Below the pieces are notes generated by a model. It searched no databases, was not told the DNA's origin, and saw only the letters and a program-made list of their open reading frames with translations. Both the position numbers and the translations under genes were made by a program. A DNA stretch of 64,000 bases from an uncultured Bacteroidota bacterium (lineage in GTDB: Bacteria > Bacteroidota > Bacteroidia > Bacteroidales > P3), in the NCBI GenBank assembly GCA_902800395.1, contig CADCEC010000001.1:62001-126000 (forward strand), in the 5' to 3' direction. This document shows, piece by piece, positions 53,506-64,000 of the stretch. Numbering within the stretch: the first letter of the stretch is position 1; each line of letters begins with the position of its first letter.

Positions 53506-56500
53506 ATGGTAAGAAGAATCTTTGTAGAGAAGAAGGCTCCTTTTGCTGTGAAAGCCAAGGAGTTGATGAATGAAATGAGTGAGTACCTCGGCATCGAGGC
53601 CGAGGAGGTGCGTGTGCTTATCCGCTACGACGTGGAGAACGTCAGCGACGCCACCTTTGCACAGGCCAAGCAGACGGTTTTTTCAGAGCCGCCCGTGGAC
53701 GATATCTACGACGAGGAGTTTCCTCATAAGGCCGACGATTTCTGCTTCACGGTGGAGTATCTCCCTGGCCAGTTCGACCAGCGTGCCGATAGCGCCGAGC
53801 AGTGCGTCAAGTTGCTCAACGATAGCGAGGAACCTATTATCAAGAGTGCCACTACTTATGTAATTTCGGGAGTGGAAAGTGAAAAGTGGAAAGTGGAAAG
53901 CGATTGGCAGGAGGCTGTGGTGAAGCACTGCGTCAACCCCGTGGACAGCCGTGTCACCGACGAGCCCAAGCCCGCCACCCTCGAGGACCATTTCGACGAG
54001 CCCGCCGACGTGATTGTCTTCGACGGCTTCAAGGACATGGTGGAGTCCAAACTGAAAGAGCTCTATGACGGTCTCGGCCTTGCCATGACCTTCGCCGACT
54101 TCAAGCATATCCAGCGCTACTTCCACGACGAGGAGCACCGCGACCCCACGATGACGGAGATTCGCGTACTCGACACCTACTGGAGCGACCACTGCCGCCA
54201 TACTACCTTCGCCACCGAACTGAAGGATGTGAAGTTCGACGACGGATTCTACCGTCCGCTCATCGAGGGCGCCTTCCAGCAGTACCTCGCCGACCATAAG
54301 GAGCAGTACGCTGGCCGCACCGACAAGTTTGTATGCCTGATGGATATCGGCACCCTCGCCGCCAAGCGTCTCAAGAAGGCTGGCATCCTCGACGACCAGG
54401 AACCCAGCGACGAAATCAATGCCTGCTCCATCGTGGTGCCCGTGGTCATCGACGGCAACAAGGAGGAGTGGCTCATCAACTTCAAGAACGAGACCCACAA
54501 CCACCCCACCGAGATTGAGCCTTTCGGCGGTGCCGCCACCTGCCTGGGTGGCTGCATCCGCGACCCACTCTCGGGCCGTACCTACGTCTATCAGGCCATG
54601 CGTGTCACTGGTGCCGCCGACCCCACCAAGCCGCTCAACGAGACCTTGCCCGGCAAGCTGCCGCAGCGCAAGATCGTCACCACCGCCGCCCACGGCTATA
54701 GCAGCTACGGCAACCAGATAGGCCTCGCCACCGGCTTGGTCAACGAGGTGTATCATCCCAACTATGTGGCCAAGCGCATGGAGATTGGCGCCGTCATCGC
54801 CGCTGCCCCGCGCCGTGCCGTGAAGCGTCTCACTTCCGACCCCGGCGACATCATCATCCTGCTGGGCGGCCGCACGGGCCGCGACGGTATCGGTGGTGCC
54901 ACGGGTGCCTCCAAGAGCCACACCACCAAGAGTCTCACCACCTGCGGTGCCGAGGTGCAGAAGGGTAACGCCCCCACTGAGCGCAAGATCCAGCGCCTGT
55001 TCCGCCGTGAGGAGGTCTCCTCCATCATCAAGAAGTGCAACGACTTCGGTGCCGGCGGCGTGAGTGTAGCCATCGGCGAGCTGGCCGACGGTCTGCAGAT
55101 CAATCTTGATAAAGTTCCTAAGAAATATGCTGGTCTCGACGGCACCGAGTTGGCCATCAGCGAGAGCCAGGAGCGTATGGCCGTGGTCGTCGACCCCAAG
55201 GATGTCGACCTCATGCTGAAATATGCCGACGAGGAGAACCTCGAAGCCACCGTTGTGGCTACCGTCACCGAGGAACCCCGCATGGTCATCAACTGGCGTG
55301 GCAAGGAGATTGTCAACCTCAGTCGCCGCTTCATCGACACCAACGGCGCCCACCAGGAGACCACGGTTTCTGTGGCGATGCCACAGAAAGTGGAAAGTGG
55401 AAAGATGAAAGTGGAAAGTGAGAAAGACCTGTGGTTGAAGACCCTCGCCGACCTCAACGTCTGCTCGCAGAAGGGTTTGGTGGAGATGTTCGATAGCTCC
55501 ATTGGTGCCCGCAGCGTCTTCATGCCCTACGGTGGCAAGTACCAGCTGTCGCCCACGCAGGTGATGGCCGCCACGCTGCCGCTGCTCGACGGTCACTGCG
55601 ACCTCGTTACCTTCATGTCCTACGGACTCGACCCCTACCTGATGTCGTGGAGCCCCTTCCACGGCGCTGCCTGGAATATCGTGAATAGTGTGGCCAAGAT
55701 TGCCGCTGCAGGTGGCGATGCTAGCCGTGTGCGTCTCACCTTCCAGGAATATTTCAAGAAACTTGGTAACGACCCCTACCGCTGGGGTGAGCCTTTCGCA
55801 GCCCTCCTCGGTGCCTATCACGCCCAGATGGGCCTCAAACTGCCTGCCATCGGCGGCAAGGACTCCATGTCCGGCACTTTCAACGACATCGACGTGCCAC
55901 CGACGCTCTGCTCCTTCGCCGTAGGTACAGGCGACGTGCACCATGTGGTCAGCACCGAACTCAAGAAGGCCGGCAACAAGCTGATGCTCCTTGATGTCAA
56001 GGAGGACCAGTACGGTATGCCCGTCTATGATGACGTGCAGGCCCAGTATGCCGCTTTGCGTAAAGCCATCATTGCCGGTCAGGTGAAGAGTTCCTTTGTT
56101 GTCGGTTACGGTGGACTCATTGAGGCTGTCAGCAAGATGGCCTTCGGCAACAAGTTGGGTGTGCGCCTTGCTGACGGGAACGACCTCACCGCTCGTCACT
56201 ACGGCAACATCGTCCTCGAGGTGGAGAACGCCGAGGGCATGCCGTTCCGCTGCAAAGAGATTGGCTGCGTCATCGACGAAGCGGTCTTCTATGTCGGCAA
56301 CGAGAAGATTGACCTTGAAGAGGCCCTCGCCGCCTGGCAGGGTACGCTGGAAGGCGTCTTCCCCACTCGCACCGCGCAAGTTGAAAGCGAAAAGTGCAAA
56401 GTGGAAAGCGCTCTTTTCGATGCTCCCGCACCAAAAAAACTTTCAACTTTCAACTTTCAACTTTCAACTTCGGCGAAGCCGAGAGTCTTCATCCCCGCCT

Positions 56501-57273
56501 TCCCCGGCACTAACTGCGAGTACGACTCCGCTCGTGCCTTCAACCGCGCCGGTGCCGAGAGCGAGATTATCGTCTTCCGCAACCAGAACGGACAGCAGAT
56601 TCGTGAGAGCGTCGACGCCTATGTCCGTGCCATCAATAACAGCCAGATTGTGATGATTCCCGGCGGCTTCAGCGCCGGCGATGAGCCCGAAGGCTCTGCC
56701 AAGTTCATCACCAGCGTCTTCCGCAACCCGCGCATCGCCGAGGCCGTAATGGAGATGCTCAACAAGCGCGACGGCCTGATGCTTGGTATCTGCAACGGCT
56801 TCCAGGCTTTGGTGAAGCTGGGTCTTGTGCCTTACGGCGAGATTCGTCCGCAGGCCGAAGATGCACCCACCCTGACCTTCAACACCATCGGCCGTCACCA
56901 GAGCAAGATCGCCTATACCCGCGTCAGCAGCAACCTCAGCCCCTGGCTGCGCCAGGCCGAGCTGGGCGGCGTCTACGCCATCCCCATCTCGCACGGCGAA
57001 GGCCGCTTCGTGTCTCCGCAGGAGTGGCTCGACCGCCTCTTTAAGAACGGTCAGGTAGCCACCCAGTATTGCAACCTCAACGGCACCCCCACGATGGACG
57101 AGGAGTACAATATGAACGGCTCCTACTGCGCCATCGAGGGCATCACCAGCCCCGACGGCCGCGTCTTCGGCAAGATGGGCCACAGCGAGCGCCGCACCGA
57201 GTGGAGCGCACAAAACATCGACTTCCGCGACGATCAGAAGATCTTCGAGAGCGGCGTCGAATACTTTAAATAA
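53506..57273 (+). CDS. purL: Phosphoribosylformylglycinamidine synthase, single-chain form
   Basis: A 1255-residue large PurL that turns FGAR, ATP and glutamine into FGAM in purine synthesis. It has the N-terminal PurS-like part, two AIR-synthase-type halves (for example TYWSDHCRHTTF, NETHNHPTEIEPFGGAATCLGG, LGGRTGRDGIGGATGAS) and a C-terminal glutaminase with Cys1096 (MLGICNGFQAL) and His1163/Glu1165 (ISHGEGRF). ATG 53506 gives MVRRIFVEKK. Three tandem-repeat stretches are translated in frame at domain junctions: about 122-133 (VESEKWKVES), 627-640 (KVESGKMKVESEK) and 958-989 (VESEKCKVES plus LSTFNFQLST). The catalytic motifs are intact. Confidence 0.96.
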   Translation: MVRRIFVEKKAPFAVKAKELMNEMSEYLGIEAEEVRVLIRYDVENVSDATFAQAKQTVFSEPPVDDIYDEEFPHKADDFCFTVEYLPGQFDQRADSAEQCVKLLNDSEEPIIKSATTYVISGVESEKWKVESDWQEAVVKHCVNPVDSRVTDEPKPATLEDHFDEPADVIVFDGFKDMVESKLKELYDGLGLAMTFADFKHIQRYFHDEEHRDPTMTEIRVLDTYWSDHCRHTTFATELKDVKFDDGFYRPLIEGAFQQYLADHKEQYAGRTDKFVCLMDIGTLAAKRLKKAGILDDQEPSDEINACSIVVPVVIDGNKEEWLINFKNETHNHPTEIEPFGGAATCLGGCIRDPLSGRTYVYQAMRVTGAADPTKPLNETLPGKLPQRKIVTTAAHGYSSYGNQIGLATGLVNEVYHPNYVAKRMEIGAVIAAAPRRAVKRLTSDPGDIIILLGGRTGRDGIGGATGASKSHTTKSLTTCGAEVQKGNAPTERKIQRLFRREEVSSIIKKCNDFGAGGVSVAIGELADGLQINLDKVPKKYAGLDGTELAISESQERMAVVVDPKDVDLMLKYADEENLEATVVATVTEEPRMVINWRGKEIVNLSRRFIDTNGAHQETTVSVAMPQKVESGKMKVESEKDLWLKTLADLNVCSQKGLVEMFDSSIGARSVFMPYGGKYQLSPTQVMAATLPLLDGHCDLVTFMSYGLDPYLMSWSPFHGAAWNIVNSVAKIAAAGGDASRVRLTFQEYFKKLGNDPYRWGEPFAALLGAYHAQMGLKLPAIGGKDSMSGTFNDIDVPPTLCSFAVGTGDVHHVVSTELKKAGNKLMLLDVKEDQYGMPVYDDVQAQYAALRKAIIAGQVKSSFVVGYGGLIEAVSKMAFGNKLGVRLADGNDLTARHYGNIVLEVENAEGMPFRCKEIGCVIDEAVFYVGNEKIDLEEALAAWQGTLEGVFPTRTAQVESEKCKVESALFDAPAPKKLSTFNFQLSTSAKPRVFIPAFPGTNCEYDSARAFNRAGAESEIIVFRNQNGQQIRESVDAYVRAINNSQIVMIPGGFSAGDEPEGSAKFITSVFRNPRIAEAVMEMLNKRDGLMLGICNGFQALVKLGLVPYGEIRPQAEDAPTLTFNTIGRHQSKIAYTRVSSNLSPWLRQAELGGVYAIPISHGEGRFVSPQEWLDRLFKNGQVATQYCNLNGTPTMDEEYNMNGSYCAIEGITSPDGRVFGKMGHSERRTEWSAQNIDFRDDQKIFESGVEYFK
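53871..53901. repeat. GTGGAAA heptamer repeat, first copy in purL
   Basis: Four 7-nt copies (AGTGGAA/AGTGAAA) in frame, read GVESEKWKVES, between the PurS-like and first catalytic parts. Confidence 0.94.
55385..55426. repeat. GTGGAAA heptamer repeat, second copy in purL
   Basis: About six 7-nt copies, read QKVESGKMKVESEK, at the junction of the two AIR-synthase-like halves. Confidence 0.94.
56379..56470. repeat. Two opposed heptamer repeats, third copy in purL
   Basis: GTTGAAA/GTGGAAA copies (56379-56410) and, after a 30-nt spacer, four CTTTCAA copies (56439-56470) in opposite sense, so the pair can fold back. Read as VESEKCKVES and KLSTFNFQLST before the glutaminase domain. Confidence 0.93.
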
Positions 57274-59703
<2,430 letters not shown>

Positions 59704-60708
59704 TTATTTCACTTTGATGTTTTGCTGCCTACCCTCGATGTCGAACTGGAGGGTGGCGCCGTCGTGGCGGACGTCGAGGGTCACTGGTGCACCCATCACC
59801 AGCGGCAGGTTCACCGTGTCGTGCCCCGCCGGGAAGCCGCAGAGCATAGGGATGCCCATCGGCTGCAGGTATTGGCGCAGCATGGCCTCGACACTCTCGA
59901 AGGTGAACTCGTCGCCGCAGTCGGTGAACTCGCCAAGCACCACTCCCTTGCAGCGTTTGAAGATACCATTTAAGGCCAGCATGTAGAACTGGCGGTCGAT
60001 GTTGTGCATCGACTCCTCCACCTCCTCGATGAAGAGGATGAAGTCCTCAGCCTGCAGGGCGTCGGCCTGCGTGCCGAGGTTGGGGGCGAAGGTGCAGAGA
60101 TTGCCACCCACGAGGATGCCGCTGGCGTGGCCTTCGATGTTCTGCGGATGCGCCGCCACCTCGTAGCGTGGCACGGACCCCATCAGTAGGTCGCGCATCA
60201 GCGTGCTGCTACTGTCGGTACCACCTTTGGCAAGGAACATGCTCATGGTGCCGTGGATGCTCATCACGCCGGCACGCGTCAGTAGCCCGTGCAACGTGGT
60301 GATGTCGCTGAAGCCTACGAGCCATTTGGGGTGCGCACCCCATTCTTCGAGGGAGATGGCGTTGATGTAGTGTATCGTCCCGTAGCCGCCACGGTTGCAA
60401 ATGATGGCCTTGATGCTGGTGTCGTTCAGCGCCCAGCGCAAGTCAGCGACACGTTCGGCGATGGTGCCGGCGTATTTCCCGACGAAGACCTTGCCTACGT
60501 TGGGACCGATGACGGGTACCAGCCCCCAGTCGCGCAGCACGTTGGCTGCCGAGTCTACCTCTCCCATGGTGCTGGCATAGGAGGGCGAGAGGAGCGCCAC
60601 ATGGTCGCCTGCCTTCAGGAAGGGAGGACGGGTGGTCGACAGGGTGAGTGGCTGGGAATAGGAACGGAGTGATGCAAGCATAAGGATGGCGATTAACAGT
60701 TGTTTCAT
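59704..60708 (-). CDS. LD-carboxypeptidase (peptidase S66)
   Basis: A 334-residue exported enzyme (signal peptide ending SYS-QP). The S66 core has VALLSPSYAS, CNRGGYGTIHYINAI, the nucleophile Ser134 in VGFSDITTLHG, and the Glu and His of the triad in FIEEVEES and PAGHDTVNLPL. It trims the L-D bond of peptidoglycan tetrapeptides during wall recycling; this one is exported. Its stop is adjacent to the GH97 stop (convergent, no gap). It lies 9 nt after the barrel gene and is cotranscribed with it. Confidence 0.93.
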   Translation of the reverse strand: MKQLLIAILMLASLRSYSQPLTLSTTRPPFLKAGDHVALLSPSYASTMGEVDSAANVLRDWGLVPVIGPNVGKVFVGKYAGTIAERVADLRWALNDTSIKAIICNRGGYGTIHYINAISLEEWGAHPKWLVGFSDITTLHGLLTRAGVMSIHGTMSMFLAKGGTDSSSTLMRDLLMGSVPRYEVAAHPQNIEGHASGILVGGNLCTFAPNLGTQADALQAEDFILFIEEVEESMHNIDRQFYMLALNGIFKRCKGVVLGEFTDCGDEFTFESVEAMLRQYLQPMGIPMLCGFPAGHDTVNLPLVMGAPVTLDVRHDGATLQFDIEGRQQNIKVK

Positions 60709-60717
60709 CGATGGATG

Positions 60718-61530
60718 TTAAAGGTTATAGAACAGGCCGATGCAGCCGTAGATGGGATAAAGAGTCTGCTCGACGGTCTTGAAGTCACTATTGAAGATGC
60801 CGGAGAGCCCCCAGTTGAGGTCGGCGGAGAGGCCCACATGGCGGCTGAAGCGCCAGTCGAAGCCCACGCCCAGGCCCCACTGCAGGCTGCGCATCTCATC
60901 GCTGAAGTCGTAGGTGGCCCATTCGCCCTCCTTGTTGCCAATCTCGATGCGGGGACCCGTGGGGTCGCCCTGCCGCAGGTAGCCGTCGGAGGCGATGCCG
61001 CTGAACTCCTTCTTCAGCAGCAGCGAGAAATATGGTCCAATTTTGAAGGTGACACTTGACACCTGAAACCTGAAACTTACCGGTACCGAGAGCATCCACT
61101 GCGTCACCTGCTGAGAGACGTGGCCGGTGAAGAGGCCGCTGATCTGGCTGTTGCCTTTCTTCATCTCCATACTGTAGCTCTTCACGGTGACGTCGGCGTC
61201 CATGCCCTTGTTCTCGAGGTGCAGGCCGGCCGAGAGGCCGAATTTGTCGCCCAGCGGCAGGATGACGTCGCCGCCCACCAGGAAGGAGGGCGTCAGCCGG
61301 AAGGCGTCGATGCTGCGGATGGAGGCCGGCATGGGCAGGGGCGCTGTGCCGCCGATGTTATAGCCCACGCAGACCTTCACATCAAGGCTGTCGGACTGGG
61401 CAGATAAGGTGAAAGGTGAAAGGAGAAAGGTGAAAAGTATGAGGAGACAGTAGACAGGAGGTAGGGAGTTAAGACAATGGCGACGTATTGCACATTTGTC
61501 TTTAACTTCTTTAACAACCATTTTAATCAT
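60718..61530 (-). CDS. Outer-membrane beta-barrel protein
   Basis: The 270-residue protein has an N-terminal signal region with an unusually long basic start (MIKMVVKEVKDKCAIRRHC) before the hydrophobic core YCLLILFTFLLSPFTLSAQ. The mature part is a PorT-like barrel (LTPSFLVGGDVILPLGDKFGLSAGLHLENKG, FKIGPYFSLLLKK, SLQWGLGVGFDWRF, HVGLSADLNWGL) ending GLFYNL. ATG 61530 or 61521 are both possible. Part of the signal core is encoded by a GGTGAAA-type repeat. It precedes the LD-carboxypeptidase. Confidence 0.82.
   Translation of the reverse strand: MIKMVVKEVKDKCAIRRHCLNSLPPVYCLLILFTFLLSPFTLSAQSDSLDVKVCVGYNIGGTAPLPMPASIRSIDAFRLTPSFLVGGDVILPLGDKFGLSAGLHLENKGMDADVTVKSYSMEMKKGNSQISGLFTGHVSQQVTQWMLSVPVSFRFQVSSVTFKIGPYFSLLLKKEFSGIASDGYLRQGDPTGPRIEIGNKEGEWATYDFSDEMRSLQWGLGVGFDWRFSRHVGLSADLNWGLSGIFNSDFKTVEQTLYPIYGCIGLFYNL
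61406..61438. repeat. GGTGAAA heptamer repeat inside a signal peptide
   Basis: AAGGTGAAAGGTGAAAGGAG and AAAGGTGAAAAG: about four 7-nt copies, on the coding strand LFTFLLSPFTL. A variant of the GTGGAAA family, almost the same as at 4824-4850. Confidence 0.88.
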
Positions 61531-61533
61531 AAA

Positions 61534-61572
61534 CTTATTAACTATTATCTATTATCTATTAACTCTTAACTA
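61534..61572. repeat. CTATTAT tandem repeat between the PCMD and barrel genes
   Basis: Copies of (T)TATTAACTATTATC with 7-8 nt period fill the gap and overlap the stop of the PCMD gene. Confidence 0.8.
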
Positions 61573-62709
61573 ATTTTCGAATTCCACCGTCACCTCGTCG
61601 ATATAGAGCGTGCTGCCGATGGCGCCCTCGAAGGTGTCGCCGTCCTTGCTCGAGGAGAAGACCACCGTGTAACTGTAGCCCATAGCGGCGAGGATGGCGG
61701 GGTCGGCGGTGCCGCCTTCGAAGGTCATCTCGAAATGCGTCCACTCGTCGGTGGCCGCCGGCACCAGCCGCGCCTTGCTGACAATGAGGTCGCTGCTGAG
61801 CACATTGTCACCGTAGAGCACCACGGGGTTGCCCTGGGCGTCTTGGTTGCGGTAGAAAACGGCGTAGATATGGCCCTGGTCCACACGGTCGGGCAACACC
61901 TGCATCGAAGCGTTGGTGAACTCGTCACCGGGATGGTATTTATACCAGCCGCTGACCTTCACGGGCTGCTGGCTGGTGGGGATGCCAAATTCTGTGGCCT
62001 TCAGCGCATCGGTGAGCACGGCGTTGACATTGAACTTGCCGAGGAAGAGGTTGCCCGCGGCGATGGGCTTGCCAAAGGCTTCTCCGAAAGCACCGGTCGA
62101 CTGGGTGTTGAGGCACACGCCTTTGCCCTGGTAGCCATTGGCTGTCGAGTAGGTGGGGAACTGCTCGGGCGTCCAGTCGCTGTGCAGGATGGCCACGCCG
62201 GCGTTGCCAGAGGCCCAGTGGTTGCGGCGCGTGCCGTCCTCGACCTCGTAGAAGGTATGGTAGGTGCTGCCGCTGGTGAAGGTGTCCACGGCCACATGCT
62301 CGAAGCTGAAGAGGTAGGAAACAGAGGTGCTGACTTTCTGGAAGTCGACGCTGTAGGTGCGTGTCCACGAGCCGTCCTCCGACGTCACCGTGTAGGTCAC
62401 GGGACCCTGCGAAAAGTCCTGCAGCGAGCCGTTGGCGGGCTCGATGGTGGCACCGGGGGTGAGCGCGAAATACACGGGGATGAGCGGCAGGCCAGTCTTG
62501 GTGCGCACCTGGAAGACTATCTCCGTGCTGTTCGATGGGATATTGTCAATTCGCATCTGTGAGCTCTGGTAGAAATATTCCTCGTATTCTTCGCCCTCCA
62601 CCCATGCGCTCAGGATGTCGCATTCGTTGTTCTTGAGCTCCTCCTTGATGCAGGAGGAGAAGGACAAGGTGATGAAGAGGACCAAAAAGGGAGTGAAAAT
62701 ATGTTTCAT
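61570..62709 (-). CDS. PCMD-domain lipoprotein (putative carbohydrate metabolism domain)
   Basis: A 379-residue lipoprotein (lipobox SFSSC, Cys20). An N-terminal beta-sandwich of about 100 residues (DNIPSNSTEIVFQVRTKTGLPLIPVYFALTPGATIEPANGSLQDF) resembles the Ig-like domain often found before PCMD. The C-terminal PCMD domain (FEHVAVDTF ... NHWASGNAGVAIL ... GKPIAAGNLFLGKF ... VSGWYKYHPGDEF ... STLYIDEVTVEFEN) is a beta-sandwich that likely binds carbohydrate at the cell surface. A -7 box lies 41 nt upstream. Confidence 0.9.
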   Translation of the reverse strand: MKHIFTPFLVLFITLSFSSCIKEELKNNECDILSAWVEGEEYEEYFYQSSQMRIDNIPSNSTEIVFQVRTKTGLPLIPVYFALTPGATIEPANGSLQDFSQGPVTYTVTSEDGSWTRTYSVDFQKVSTSVSYLFSFEHVAVDTFTSGSTYHTFYEVEDGTRRNHWASGNAGVAILHSDWTPEQFPTYSTANGYQGKGVCLNTQSTGAFGEAFGKPIAAGNLFLGKFNVNAVLTDALKATEFGIPTSQQPVKVSGWYKYHPGDEFTNASMQVLPDRVDQGHIYAVFYRNQDAQGNPVVLYGDNVLSSDLIVSKARLVPAATDEWTHFEMTFEGGTADPAILAAMGYSYTVVFSSSKDGDTFEGAIGSTLYIDEVTVEFEN

Positions 62710-62749
62710 TGTCGTTTATTATTAGGATGCTACTACTTTTTTTCGAGTG

Positions 62750-62757
62750 CAAAAATA
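62750..62757 (-). promoter_or_regulatory. -7 box TATTTTTG of the PCMD operon
   Basis: Minus-strand TATTTTTGC, divergent from the promoter at 62787. Confidence 0.6.
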
Positions 62758-62786
62758 CGCTTTTTTCGCGACATGGAAAAACTTTT

Positions 62787-62818
62787 TTTGCATATGTCCG
62801 GAAAAAGTAGTACTTTTG
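62787..62818 (+). promoter_or_regulatory. Full promoter (TTTG, 20 nt, TACTTTTG)
   Basis: TTTG at 62787-62790 and TACTTTTG at 62811-62818. It drives the DUF3298 lipoprotein gene whose ATG is 30 nt downstream. Confidence 0.72.
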
Positions 62819-62848
62819 CAATTTGTTATTTTGAATAATACCTATACA

Positions 62849-63733
62849 ATGAAACGACTGATTTTCACTCTCTCCCTCGCTGCTGCCCTCTTCACCGCCT
62901 GTGGTGGCGACAACTCCAAAACGGAGAATGACTCCCAGCCCGCGGCCACCGATTCGGTCGCCCAGGCCACCCCGATAAAGGAGTTCAAGACCTTCACCGT
63001 CTCCGACAAGCTCTGCTTCATCGTCCACGACGAGGAGCCGTTCGCTCCCGAATTCGCCACCTACTACGTGCGGAAACGCTTCGCCGTCGAATGGCCCGAG
63101 GAAGGCATGATGACCGACAAAGCCATGAAAGAGCTGCTGTCAAACTATTTTAATGTCGACCCCACCACCGACATCAAGAAGGCTGTCGCCGAATGGCGCG
63201 ACAACGTCATCCACAATACCCCCGGCGAGAAAGTCAAGGAAATCGACGAGGACATGCCCTACGAGTATTCCGAGATGCACAGCGACTGCCGGCAGGACAG
63301 CAACATCGCCACCTTCTCCATCAGCTATGGCGACTACAATATCGGCGCCATCCACGGCATGTACGCCGAGCGGTACCTCACCGTCGATGTCGAGACCGGC
63401 GAGGTTATCCACCTCTCCGACCTCCTCGACGTGAAACGCATCGGCTACGCCGTCGCCCGCGCCATCCAGGACCTCGACGTCAACAGCGAAATCTTCGACT
63501 GCCTCTTCGACGAATACAAGGAAGTCAACGAGATGCCGCTGTCCGAGACCTTCTTCATCGACAGCACCCACAGCTCCATCAACATCATCTACGACCCCTA
63601 CGAGATTACCCCCTACTGCTGCGGTGTCCAGCGCGTCTGCCTCCCCATCTTCTGGCTCTCCAAGCACCTCAAGCTCACCCCCTATGCCAAGCAGCTCTTC
63701 GGCCCCGAAAACTTCCTGAAAGACGACAAGTAA
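62849..63733 (+). CDS. DUF3298/RsiV-like lipoprotein
   Basis: The protein has 294 residues. The lipoprotein signal is MKRLIFTLSLAAALFTAC (Cys18) followed by an acidic low-complexity linker. The C-terminal part (NIGAIHGMYAERYLTVDVETGEVIHLSDLLD ... IIYDPYEITPYCCGVQRVCLPI) matches the DUF3298 domain, also found in the anti-sigma factor RsiV where it binds lysozyme. ATG 62849 is preferred over upstream in-frame codons that precede the promoter. Role here unknown. Confidence 0.85.
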   Translation: MKRLIFTLSLAAALFTACGGDNSKTENDSQPAATDSVAQATPIKEFKTFTVSDKLCFIVHDEEPFAPEFATYYVRKRFAVEWPEEGMMTDKAMKELLSNYFNVDPTTDIKKAVAEWRDNVIHNTPGEKVKEIDEDMPYEYSEMHSDCRQDSNIATFSISYGDYNIGAIHGMYAERYLTVDVETGEVIHLSDLLDVKRIGYAVARAIQDLDVNSEIFDCLFDEYKEVNEMPLSETFFIDSTHSSINIIYDPYEITPYCCGVQRVCLPIFWLSKHLKLTPYAKQLFGPENFLKDDK

Positions 63734-63754
63734 GATAAAAAAACAATTATACCT

Positions 63755-64000
63755 ATGAAACAAGTTGACGTATTAAAGAACCTCAAGCCCGCCCGCGTAT
63801 GGCATTGGTTTGGCGAGATCATGCAGATTCCGCGTCCCTCGAAGCACGAAGAGTGCATCTCCGCCTACCTCGTGCAATGGGGTGAGGACCACGGATTGGA
63901 GACCAAGAGCGACCGCCTCGGCAACGTGCTCATCCGCAAGCCCGCCACCAAAGGCTACGAGAAAAGCCCTATGGTCTGTCTCCAGGCCCACATGGATATG
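63755..64000 (+). CDS. pepD: Aminoacyl-histidine dipeptidase, N-terminal part (gene runs off the window)
   Basis: The first 82 codons, MKQVDVLKNLKPARVWHWFGEIMQIPRPSKHEE ... VCLQAHMDM, are the M20C PepD N terminus; HMDM contains the first zinc-ligand His. It hydrolyses Xaa-His and other dipeptides in the cytosol. It lies 21 nt after the DUF3298 gene. Confidence 0.92.
   Translation, partial: MKQVDVLKNLKPARVWHWFGEIMQIPRPSKHEECISAYLVQWGEDHGLETKSDRLGNVLIRKPATKGYEKSPMVCLQAHMDM

Noticed and set aside
53683-56379. 898-codon open frame antisense to purL
   Set aside because: Shadow frame. The purL frame on the other strand has all catalytic motifs.
53871-56470. Frameshifts or pseudogene in purL because of odd repeats
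   Set aside because: All three inserts keep the frame and every catalytic motif before and after is present.

Overview
The window is chromosomal DNA from a member of the Bacteroidota, most likely order Bacteroidales. The main signs are: many promoters of the Bacteroidetes type (-7 box TAnnTTTG, several with TTTG 19-20 nt upstream and directly followed by C); PorT-like and TonB-linked outer-membrane barrels; a GH97 SusB-type glucosidase; a PCMD lipoprotein; the divergent Bacteroidetes omega subunit beside coaBC; and few Shine-Dalgarno sites. Genes are GC-rich and gaps are AT-rich. I cannot place it below order level. It looks like a gut or rumen anaerobe, but that is inference.

Layout. 1-5.4 kb: tRNA-Gln, dTDP-glucose dehydratase, a BlaI/M56-TonB/LRR-lipoprotein operon, a HAD phosphatase and a small barrel. 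5.4-10.4 kb (minus): guaA, a LysM/binding-protein gene, lpxC and lpxA. 10.4-14.8 kb (plus): M16 peptidase, voltage-gated K+ channel, SerA-like dehydrogenase, DUF3109 and lspA as a tightly overlapping operon, then tRNA-Phe. 15-17 kb: two-component pair and thioesterase. 17-23 kb: uvrA, a secreted C1 peptidase and a B12/radical-SAM protein. 23.2-29.5 kb (minus): a long operon-like run of dNK, kdsB, SPOR protein, trmB, yebC, rsmI, mgtC and lipoprotein. 29.7-33.8 kb (plus): nadC with a structured leader, yihY, an rRNA methyltransferase and queG. 33.8-40.7 kb (minus): an accessory-looking block with a secreted triple zinc-ribbon protein, HAD and 5'-nucleotidase phosphatases, an AAA ATPase with an LRR partner, and a 908-residue double-nuclease fusion. 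41-53.5 kb: htpG, TonB-linked barrel and lipoprotein, marC, bamD-rpoZ-coaBC-transglycosylase, PepC, glutathione peroxidase and an acyltransferase. 53.5-64 kb: purL, GH97, LD-carboxypeptidase, barrel, PCMD lipoprotein, DUF3298 lipoprotein and the start of pepD.

Two things stand out. First, short degenerate tandem repeats (units of 7, 8, 9 or 11 bp) occur at about thirty loci. They fill operon gaps and also lie in frame inside housekeeping genes (purL three times, uvrA, queG, coaBC, an rRNA methyltransferase, a response regulator) and inside signal peptides. The GTGGAAA heptamer family alone recurs at about ten places. Second, the gene at 37939-40665 joins a DUF2779 protein (Cas4-like nuclease plus DEDD exonuclease) to a second, AT-rich PD-(D/E)XK nuclease precisely at an internal ATG.

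All calls come from reading the sequence and recalled family features; no database search was run.
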